Positions 23,955-30,566 of a stretch of DNA of 30,566 bases are shown piece after piece. Each line of letters opens with the position of its first letter. Positions within the stretch are counted from its first letter, which is position 1. The notes beneath the pieces are model-generated. The model saw only the letters and a list, made by a program, of their open reading frames with translations, did not search any database and was not told the origin of the DNA. This stretch comes from an uncultured Erysipelotrichaceae bacterium (GTDB lineage Bacteria; Bacillota_I; Bacilli_A; Erysipelotrichales; Coprobacillaceae): contig UPXV01000030.1 of NCBI GenBank assembly GCA_900538465.1, forward strand, positions 1-30,566, given 5' to 3'. The translations under genes and the position numbers were made by a program.

Positions 23955-24018
23955 TTTACATAATCTTAACATAGTTTAAACAAAATTATGATATTTACAA
24001 AGTCATAAACAATATAAA
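23955..24018 (+). promoter_or_regulatory. PHO box array and -10 of the pst operon
   Basis: Repeats TTTACA (23955), TTAACA (23966), TAAACA (23977) and ATGATA (23988), again every 11 bp, with TATAAA (24013-24018) 25 bp after the start of the last repeat. These match the PhoP consensus better than the first array, so this may be the stronger site. Confidence 0.85.
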
Positions 24019-24053
24019 CTGTGGATGTGTTAAGAAAAAGTAAGGGTGATACT

Positions 24054-24875
24054 ATGAATAAATTAAAAGTGAGTTTATTGGTCTTCTTTCTTGTTTTCAG
24101 TATTGGATTATTTGGTTGTCGTGCTCAAGCTGATGATGAATATGCTAAAGTTACTTTAAATGGTTCGACATCTATGGAAAAGTTAATGAATGCTTTGCGT
24201 GAAGGTGTTCAACAGGATTATCCAGAATTACAACTTGAACCTCAATTTACTGGCTCAAGTTCAGGAATTGAAGCAGTGATTAATCAAACAACGGATATTG
24301 GAAATTCATCTCGACCTTTAAAAGAGGAAGAAAAGGAAAAAGGGATTGTTGAAAATATTGTCGCTATTGATGCGATTGCTGTGATTACAGATACTCAGAA
24401 TCCTATCAACAACTTAACCAAACAACAGTTAATGGATATCTATTTAGGCAAAATAAGGAACTGGAAGGATATTGGTGGAAAAGATCAACCTATTGTTGTT
24501 ATTGGACGTGAAGCAGGATCAGGAACACGAAATGCTTTTGAGGAGCTGTTAGGTATTGAAGGTCAGTGCCAATATGCCAATGAGTATAACGAGACTGGAC
24601 CTGTGTTTGCTAAGGTGAGTTCAATTCCTGGAGCGATTGGTTATGTTTCTTTGGATGTCATTGATAATCAAGTTCAATTGTTATCAATTGATGGCGTTTT
24701 GCCTCAAAAACAAACGATTCAAAATGGAAAATATTTACTCCAAAGACCATTTGTAATGGCAACACTAGGGAATATTGATGAACAAAGAAAAGAAGTACAA
24801 ATCGTTTTTGATTATATAAAGAGTGAAAAAGGTAAGAAAATCATTGAATCAGTGGGATTAATTGTTCCACAGTAA
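24054..24875 (+). CDS. pstS: Phosphate-binding lipoprotein PstS, second copy
   Basis: A 273-aa paralogue of the preceding gene. The lipobox LFGC places the lipid-bound Cys near residue 20. NGSTSME, TGSSSGIEAV, DIGNSSR and GREAGSGTRNAFEE line up with the first copy's phosphate-site motifs. ATG 24054 is chosen because it gives a clean signal peptide behind AAGTAAGGGTG; the upstream in-frame ATG at 24021 does not. It is the first gene of the pst operon, 10 bp before pstC. Differences from copy one (Ser for Ala in the glycine-rich loops) may tune affinity. Confidence 0.94.
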   Translation: MNKLKVSLLVFFLVFSIGLFGCRAQADDEYAKVTLNGSTSMEKLMNALREGVQQDYPELQLEPQFTGSSSGIEAVINQTTDIGNSSRPLKEEEKEKGIVENIVAIDAIAVITDTQNPINNLTKQQLMDIYLGKIRNWKDIGGKDQPIVVIGREAGSGTRNAFEELLGIEGQCQYANEYNETGPVFAKVSSIPGAIGYVSLDVIDNQVQLLSIDGVLPQKQTIQNGKYLLQRPFVMATLGNIDEQRKEVQIVFDYIKSEKGKKIIESVGLIVPQ

Positions 24876-24885
24876 GGAGTTTTAT

Positions 24886-25821
24886 ATGGATAAAAAAATG
24901 ATATCTATTTTAAGTGATCATAAAACAAAGTCAATGGTAGAAAAAATAGCAGCTATGATTTTAAGATGTTGTGCAATTGTCTCTGTTGTTGCAGTTATTT
25001 CAATTACGGCTTATATGTTTATTTCAGGGACACCAGCATTATTTCAAGTGGGGATTACAGAAATTTTATTTAGCCCATTGTGGGCTCCTACAGCTTCAAC
25101 ACCAAGTTATGGGATTTTATATGTGATTTTAACTTCAATTGTTGGTGTTTTCTTTGCAATTGTGATTGCGGTTCCTCTAGGCATACTTACAGCAGTGAAT
25201 CTTGCAGAATTAGCAAATGCAAAAGTCCGTGGAATAGTCAAATCAGCTATTGAGTTATTAGCAGGAATCCCATCAGTTGTTTATGGTTTATTGGGAATTT
25301 TAATCATTAATCCAATTATGTATCAATTGGAATTAATGATTTTTAAAGATTCATCAACCCATCAATTTACAGGGGGTTCTAATTTAATCTCTGCTATTCT
25401 TGTTTTAGCTATTATGATTTTACCTACCTTGATTAATATATCTGAAACAGCCTTAAAAACTGTTCCTGATGACTATCGTAAAAGTTCTTTAGCTTTAGGG
25501 GCTAGTCAAATGCAAACCATTTTTAAAGTTGTTTTACCAGCGGCTAAAAATGGAATTATGTCTGCTATTGTTTTGGGTGTAGGACGAGCGATTGGAGAGG
25601 CTATGGCTATTTTATTAGTGGCTGGAAACTCTGTGAATTTACCATTACCATTTCATTCTGTTCGTTTTTTAACAACAGCGATTGTTTCAGAAATGAGTTA
25701 TGCTTCAGGTCTTCATAGAGATGTCTTATTTACAATTGGATTGGTTTTATTTGTCTTTATTATTTGTATAAACTTGGTTTTGACGTTTATTTTAAAGCGA
25801 GGTGGAGAAGATGAACAATAG
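24886..25821 (+). CDS. pstC: Phosphate ABC transporter permease PstC
   Basis: A 311-aa membrane permease with about six helices, the first near residues 20-47. The ABC-permease EAA-like loop is seen in ALGASQMQTIFKVVLPAAKNGIMSAIVLGVGRAIGEAMA, and ELLAGIPSVVYGLLG is the PstC/PstA-type motif. It pairs with PstA to form the channel. ATG 24886 with AAGGAG is chosen over an earlier in-frame ATG that overlaps the second pstS. Its end overlaps pstA by 11 nt. Confidence 0.95.
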   Translation: MDKKMISILSDHKTKSMVEKIAAMILRCCAIVSVVAVISITAYMFISGTPALFQVGITEILFSPLWAPTASTPSYGILYVILTSIVGVFFAIVIAVPLGILTAVNLAELANAKVRGIVKSAIELLAGIPSVVYGLLGILIINPIMYQLELMIFKDSSTHQFTGGSNLISAILVLAIMILPTLINISETALKTVPDDYRKSSLALGASQMQTIFKVVLPAAKNGIMSAIVLGVGRAIGEAMAILLVAGNSVNLPLPFHSVRFLTTAIVSEMSYASGLHRDVLFTIGLVLFVFIICINLVLTFILKRGGEDEQ

Positions 25822-26674
25822 TCTTTATGGAAAGAGGAAACGTTTGATTGATCAATGTGTATATGGATTGATTCAATTATCAACTTTTATTTCTGTTGCC
25901 TTGCTTATTGTTATTATTGGATATATTTGTTATCGTGGGATTCCTTATTTTTCTTTAGATTACCTATTCAATACAACCAGTATTTTAAAAGATACAATAG
26001 GCATTTTGCCCAATATTATCAATACAATTTATATCATAGTTGTGACATTACTGATTGCTTGTCCCATCAGCATTGGGGGAGCAATATATTTAAATGAATA
26101 TGCAACAAACCAAAAGTTTGTTCAAATCATTTCCTTTACAACAGAGGTTCTTGCAGGAATACCATCCATTATATATGGTTTGTTTGGGATGTTATTCTTT
26201 GGGGGCGTTTTAAAATTACATTATTCTATTTTAACAGGAGCTTTCACTCTAGCGATTATGATTTTACCAATTATTTCAAGAAATGCTCAAGTGGCTTTAC
26301 AATCCGTTCCTAAAAGTTATCGTGAAGCAGCTCTTGGGATGGGATCGACAAAATGGTATATGGTTCGTACAGTTTTATTGCCAAGTGCTATTCCAGGTAT
26401 TTTAACAGGTGTTATTTTGGCAATGGGAAGAATTGTGGCAGAATCAGCGGCTTTGTTGTTTACGGCAGGGAGTTTATCAGTCTTACCGACTTCTTTATTT
26501 GGACATTTGTTTTCAAGTGGAGGAACACTGACGATTCAATTATATTTGGAAATGGCAAAAGCCCATTATGATCAAGCTTTTGTGATTGCATTTATTTTAA
26601 TTATTATTGTTTTGTTATTGAATTTCATTGCCAAATGGATTTCTAAAAAATTTGATGTGAATAAGCGAGGATAA
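25811..26674 (+). CDS. pstA: Phosphate ABC transporter permease PstA
   Basis: A 287-aa membrane partner of PstC with the same fold. EVLAGIPSIIYGLFGMLFF and ALGMGSTKWYMVRTVLLPSAIPGILTGVILAMGRIVAE contain the transporter's coupling loop. ATG 25811 is chosen after GAGGTGGAG; a GTG three codons earlier is possible. It overlaps pstC by 11 nt and is 3 bp before pstB, indicating tight coupling. Confidence 0.95.
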   Translation: MNNSLYGKRKRLIDQCVYGLIQLSTFISVALLIVIIGYICYRGIPYFSLDYLFNTTSILKDTIGILPNIINTIYIIVVTLLIACPISIGGAIYLNEYATNQKFVQIISFTTEVLAGIPSIIYGLFGMLFFGGVLKLHYSILTGAFTLAIMILPIISRNAQVALQSVPKSYREAALGMGSTKWYMVRTVLLPSAIPGILTGVILAMGRIVAESAALLFTAGSLSVLPTSLFGHLFSSGGTLTIQLYLEMAKAHYDQAFVIAFILIIIVLLLNFIAKWISKKFDVNKRG

Positions 26675-26677
26675 AAT

Positions 26678-27433
26678 ATGGGAAATAAAATATCAGCTAA
26701 AAATTTAAATCTTTTCTATGGTGAAAAGCATGCTTTAAAAGATGTAAACTTAGAGATTGTGGAAAATAAGATTACGGCTTTTATTGGTCCATCTGGGTGT
26801 GGGAAGTCAACATTTTTAAAAACTTTAAATCGAATGAATGATTATGTTAATAATGTAAAAATTAATGGTGAGATCTTATTGGATGGAGAAAATATTTATG
26901 ATAGTCGTGTTGATACAACTGTTTTAAGAAAAAAGGTTGGAATGGTTTTTCAACAACCTAATCCTTTTCCAATGAGTATTTATGATAATATTGCTTATGG
27001 ACCTAGGATTCATGGGATTAAAAGCAAAAAAGAATTAGATGCGATTGTGGAAAAAAGTTTAAAAGCAGCTGCTTTATATGATGAGGTCGCAGATCGCCTT
27101 CATTCTTCAGCTTTAGGATTATCTGGTGGTCAACAGCAACGTTTATGCATAGCAAGATGTTTGGCTGTAGAACCAGAAGTGATTCTTTTGGATGAACCAA
27201 CCAGTGCATTAGATCCTATTTCTACTTTAAAGATTGAAGAGTTATTAATGGAATTGAAAAAGAAATATACGATTGCGATTGTGACGCATAATATGCAACA
27301 AGCTTCACGTATTGCTGATTATACTGCATTCTTTCTTGTTGGAGAAATGGTTGAATATGGAAAGACAAAAGATTTATTCTCATTACCTAAAGATCAACGT
27401 ACAGAAGATTATATTACAGGACGTTTTGGTTAA
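26678..27433 (+). CDS. pstB: Phosphate ABC transporter ATPase PstB
   Basis: A 251-aa ATPase powering the importer. Walker A GPSGCGKST is at 37-45, the Q-loop QQPNPFPMS at about 92-100, the ABC signature LSGGQQQR at 148-155, Walker B VILLDEPTSALD at 168-179 and the switch histidine in THNMQQA. All are intact. The PNPFPMS segment is characteristic of PstB. Confidence 0.97.
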   Translation: MGNKISAKNLNLFYGEKHALKDVNLEIVENKITAFIGPSGCGKSTFLKTLNRMNDYVNNVKINGEILLDGENIYDSRVDTTVLRKKVGMVFQQPNPFPMSIYDNIAYGPRIHGIKSKKELDAIVEKSLKAAALYDEVADRLHSSALGLSGGQQQRLCIARCLAVEPEVILLDEPTSALDPISTLKIEELLMELKKKYTIAIVTHNMQQASRIADYTAFFLVGEMVEYGKTKDLFSLPKDQRTEDYITGRFG

Positions 27434-27477
27434 AGGTTGTGTTTTGTTAAAAAAATAAATATAATGGAGGTAGAAGT

Positions 27478-28137
27478 ATGATGAGAAGATTGTTTGATGA
27501 AGAATTAAATAAATTAAATGTAGATTTAACAAAGATGGGACATTTGGTTGAAGTTTCTATTGAAAATATGATTGATGCTTTTAAACATCAGGATAAAGCT
27601 TTGGCTAAGGATATTATTGTGAATGATCGCTTGATTAATGATATGGAAAGAACAATTGAATCAAGAGCTTTCAGTTTGATTCTTCGTCAACAACCCATTG
27701 CTAGAGATTTACGTAATGTCACTTCAGCTTTAAAGATTGTGACTGATCTAGAAAGAATTGGTGACCAAGCAGCAGATATTGCTGAAATTATTATGAATTT
27801 TGAAGGTGAACATGCTTATCGAACAGTTGAACATATTCCTACTATGGCAAAGAAAGCAAAAATGATGGTTCATGAAGCTATTGATGCCTTTATTAAGCAA
27901 GATTTATCAACTGCTCAAATGGTTATCAAAATGGATGATGAAATAGATCATTTGTTTGAAGAAGTGAAACAAGAAGTGATTGGAATTTTAAAAGAGAATA
28001 GTGAAAGAATTGATTACTGTATTGATTTTTTAATGATTGCGAAGTACTTAGAAAGAGTTGGTGATCATGCTGTGAATATTTGTGAATGGTTAGAGTTTAA
28101 TCAAACAGGAACCGTGAATGATCATCGTTTAATATAG
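27478..28137 (+). CDS. phoU: Phosphate signalling protein PhoU
   Basis: A 219-aa all-helical protein that links Pst transport to PhoR. It has two PhoU domains in tandem (about 8-95 and 112-205), each with the metal-binding E/DxxxD helix: LERIGDQAADIAE and LERVGDHAVNICE. The start ATG, or the next codon, follows GGAGGT. A gap of 44 bp separates it from pstB, with no terminator seen. Confidence 0.95.
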   Translation: MMRRLFDEELNKLNVDLTKMGHLVEVSIENMIDAFKHQDKALAKDIIVNDRLINDMERTIESRAFSLILRQQPIARDLRNVTSALKIVTDLERIGDQAADIAEIIMNFEGEHAYRTVEHIPTMAKKAKMMVHEAIDAFIKQDLSTAQMVIKMDDEIDHLFEEVKQEVIGILKENSERIDYCIDFLMIAKYLERVGDHAVNICEWLEFNQTGTVNDHRLI

Positions 28138-28149
28138 GAGGAAAAGAGT

Positions 28150-28836
28150 ATGAATGAACGTATATTTGTCATAGAGGATGATGAGAATATCCAAGAAATT
28201 GTGAAGCTTTCTTTAGAGTCAAATGGTTATCGTGTAACTTTATTTGATAATGCGATTGATGCTTTAGAGGCTATTCATGATGAGGCTCCAGATTTGGCTA
28301 TCTTTGATGTGATGTTACCTCAAATGGATGGAATTACAGCTGTCAAAAAGATTAGAGAGACAAATACACGTTTGCCTATTTTGATATTAAGTGCTAAAGA
28401 TAGTGAGATTGATAAGATTCATGGATTAGATAGTGGTAGCGATGATTATATGACAAAACCATTTGGAGTTTTGGAACTTTGTGCACGTGTTCGTACTTTA
28501 TTAAGAAGAGTTCAACCAAAATCAAAAATCATTCAAACACCAACATTGATGATTGATAAATCTACACATACAGTGAAATGGCATCAACAAATTGTTGATT
28601 TAACACATAAGGAATATCAGTTGTTATTGTATTTAATTGAAAACAAAGAACGTGTTGTTGAAAGAGATGAGTTATTAAATAATATTTGGGGTTATGATTT
28701 TATTGGAGAATCAAGAGCGTTAGATGTGCATATTCGTTCTTTAAGAAAGAAATTAGATGATGATGGAGAAAAATATATTAAGACAATTCGTTCTGTAGGG
28801 TATCGTTTTGTTGAAAAGGAGGATAACTATGACTAA
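28150..28836 (+). CDS. phoP: PhoP/PhoB-type response regulator
   Basis: A 228-aa OmpR-family regulator. In the receiver, Asp10/Asp11 bind metal, Asp53 is phosphorylated and Lys103 completes the site. The C-terminal winged-helix DNA-binding domain has LTHKEYQLLLYLI, RDELLNNIWG and the recognition helix ALDVHIRSLRKKL. Its position after pst-phoU and before phoR indicates phosphate control, and it is the obvious ligand for the two PHO arrays upstream. It overlaps phoR by 8 nt. Confidence 0.94.
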   Translation: MNERIFVIEDDENIQEIVKLSLESNGYRVTLFDNAIDALEAIHDEAPDLAIFDVMLPQMDGITAVKKIRETNTRLPILILSAKDSEIDKIHGLDSGSDDYMTKPFGVLELCARVRTLLRRVQPKSKIIQTPTLMIDKSTHTVKWHQQIVDLTHKEYQLLLYLIENKERVVERDELLNNIWGYDFIGESRALDVHIRSLRKKLDDDGEKYIKTIRSVGYRFVEKEDNYD

Positions 28837-30559
28837 ATCTATCCTCCGTTATTTTATTATTATCTTAATTACGACATTACTCAGTACGTGTTTTATTTCT
28901 GCAACTTTGATTTCTAATAGTTTGTTAAGTACAACAAAACAAGATATGTTATATTCTTTAAAGTTAATTGATTATGCAATTGATTATAACTTGCCACTTG
29001 ATGAACAGGTGGAAAAACTAAATCCCTTAGCTTATTCGGATCAAACACGTATTAGTGTTATTGATGAAGATGGGAATGTGATTGCTGATACAGTTTCTTT
29101 ATCTGCTCCTGAAAATCATTTTGAGCGTCAGGAAGTCCAAGAAGCTTTAAAAGAAAAAGTGGGTTATGCCCAAAGAAAGTCAGAAACAACAAATCAAAAT
29201 ATGTTGTATGTTGCTTTTCATTCTCATCAACATATTTTACGTTTATCCATTCCTTATAATGGACTGATTGATCATATCCCTTCACTCATTCCTGCACTTT
29301 CGATTAGTGCAATTGTTTCTTTTGCGATTGCATATGTTTTATCTCGTAAACTTGCAGTGACAATTTCAAAGCCAATTATTGAAATTAGTGATAGTTTAGA
29401 TAGGATGACAGATGATTTCTATTTTGATTTAAAACGTTATGATTACCAAGAATTTAATATTATTGTGGATACGATTCATAATTTATCTCATCGTTTACGT
29501 AAATCTATGCGTGAAGTGAAATTGGAACGTATTAAGATGGATGAAATTTTAAAACAAATGAATGAAGGTTTTGTTTTATTAGATGAGAAATATAAAATCT
29601 TAAGTATTAATGCTAAAGCTATATCTATTTTAGGACGTATGAAGATATATGATCAGTTTATGGACTATTTATATTTTCCTGAAATTATCAATGCTTTAGA
29701 AAATAATGTTCCAAAACAAGAGGTTCAAATTAAGATTAATCATAGTATTTATGCTTGTTATATTTCAAGAATTGATTTAGGAACAACTTTATTATTTGTC
29801 GATATAACAGCTGCTAAAAAAGCTGAAAAAATGCGTAGTGAATTCTTTTCTAATGTTTCTCATGAATTAAAGACACCAATGACTTCTATTCGAGGTTATA
29901 GTGATTTACTTGTTCAAGGATTGGTTGTTGATGAAAAACAAAAGCAATATATGTTAGGGAAAATTCAAGATGAAGTGAATAGTATGTCAAGATTGATTAA
30001 TGATATATTGATGTTATCGAGAATTGAAAATATGGATAAGGAAGAAGAGATGATGCCAATTAAAATGAAGGGATTGGTAGAGGAACTGTTGGAAAGTTAT
30101 GCAGTTGAAATTTCTCAACATGATATTCACATGTTTACTGATTTTGAAGATATGACTTATATTGGTAATCATCAACAGATTTATACATTATTGAATAATT
30201 TGATTGGGAATGCGATTAAATATAATAAAGACCATGGTGATGTTCATGTAGATATTGATGAACAGGGTGATGCGATGAGGATTGTTGTTCAAGATACAGG
30301 AATTGGGATTCCTTTAGCTGATCAAGCAAGAGTGTTTGAAAGATTCTATCGTGTTGATAAAGGAAGAAGTAAACAACGTGGTGGAACTGGGCTTGGTTTG
30401 GCGATTGTCAAACATATCGTTTCTCATTATAAAGGAACTATTCATTTAACGAGTGAACTTGATAAAGGAACAACGATTGAAATTATCTTACCCCAACAAG
30501 CAATAAAAGACGGGTCTCTAAATTTTCGTGGGGTTTCTAAAAATGAGACTCTAAAATAA
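28829..30559 (+). CDS. phoR: PhoR-type sensor histidine kinase
   Basis: A 576-aa membrane kinase for the preceding regulator. TM1 is near 5-30 and an outer domain of about 120 residues follows. TM2 is near 151-172, then a HAMP-like linker and a PAS domain (about 235-330). The phosphorylated His345 lies in SNVSHELKTP. The ATPase part has Asn461 in the N-box, G1 DTGIGIP (489-495) and G2 GGTGLGLA (518-525). ATG 28829 lies within the end of phoP behind AAAGGAGG. A 20-residue tail follows the ATPase. Only seven bases remain before the window ends. Confidence 0.94.
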   Translation: MTKSILRYFIIILITTLLSTCFISATLISNSLLSTTKQDMLYSLKLIDYAIDYNLPLDEQVEKLNPLAYSDQTRISVIDEDGNVIADTVSLSAPENHFERQEVQEALKEKVGYAQRKSETTNQNMLYVAFHSHQHILRLSIPYNGLIDHIPSLIPALSISAIVSFAIAYVLSRKLAVTISKPIIEISDSLDRMTDDFYFDLKRYDYQEFNIIVDTIHNLSHRLRKSMREVKLERIKMDEILKQMNEGFVLLDEKYKILSINAKAISILGRMKIYDQFMDYLYFPEIINALENNVPKQEVQIKINHSIYACYISRIDLGTTLLFVDITAAKKAEKMRSEFFSNVSHELKTPMTSIRGYSDLLVQGLVVDEKQKQYMLGKIQDEVNSMSRLINDILMLSRIENMDKEEEMMPIKMKGLVEELLESYAVEISQHDIHMFTDFEDMTYIGNHQQIYTLLNNLIGNAIKYNKDHGDVHVDIDEQGDAMRIVVQDTGIGIPLADQARVFERFYRVDKGRSKQRGGTGLGLAIVKHIVSHYKGTIHLTSELDKGTTIEIILPQQAIKDGSLNFRGVSKNETLK

Positions 30560-30566
30560 TGTGGGG

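Noticed and set aside
30500..30566. Terminator after phoR
   Set aside because: GGTCTC and GAGACTC could pair loosely, but the stem is imperfect, lies within the coding end and the window stops too soon to judge.

Overview
The window reads as about 30.5 kb of a low-GC (AT-rich), Gram-positive chromosome. Evidence for this includes strong AAGGAGG-type ribosome binding sites, hairpin-plus-T terminators, sigma-A type promoters, LysM-free surface proteins with C-terminal sorting-like tails, a BglG/PRD-type PTS regulator and a FeoA-FeoA-FeoB-Cys-rich iron operon. UGA is a normal stop. The gene mix and style fit a gut Firmicute of the Erysipelotrichia (Coprobacillus/Thomasclavelia-like). That assignment is inference, because no rRNA is present. 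Every intact gene lies on the + strand except one small SdpI-like membrane protein at 22536-22877.

Layout. (1) 1-2520: serC-serA, the first two steps of serine synthesis, closed by a terminator. (2) 2521-10575: two large secreted surface proteins (1005 and 1340 aa). They share 71-aa repeats and an almost identical C-terminal anchor. Each has a strong consensus promoter and a 300-350 nt untranslated leader. The second carries a C-type-lectin-like domain, and its promoter has a run of nine G exactly between the -35 and -10 boxes, a classic layout for a phase-variable switch. (3) 10600-11615: a two-domain lipoprotein. (4) 11617-14554: the ferrous iron operon feoA-feoA-feoB-Cys-rich protein, with three copies of a GTTAG-N6-CTAAC operator. 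(5) 14600-15440: a DeoR-family repressor. (6) 15695-21903: a PTS operon with PRD regulator, EIIA, EIIB, EIIC, a PTP-like phosphatase and a GH1 6-phospho-beta-glycosidase. The GH1 enzyme has Gln where the acid/base Glu should be. (7) 22057-22602: a decayed mazEF toxin-antitoxin pair next to the reverse-strand SdpI-like gene. (8) 22939-30559: a phosphate regulon with two tandem pstS genes, each behind its own identical four-repeat PHO box, then pstC-pstA-pstB-phoU-phoP-phoR.

How they work together: the phosphate block is self-contained. PhoR/PhoP sense starvation through Pst/PhoU and should act on the PHO boxes in front of both pstS genes. The sugar block imports and phosphorylates a beta-glycoside and then cleaves it inside the cell. 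The iron block appears to be controlled by a DtxR/MntR-like or other palindrome-binding metalloregulator that is encoded elsewhere. The surface-protein block is the most variable and least explained part. The strongest candidates for something new are the poly-G promoter switch with its repeat-bearing lectin protein, and the GH1/phosphatase sugar operon.
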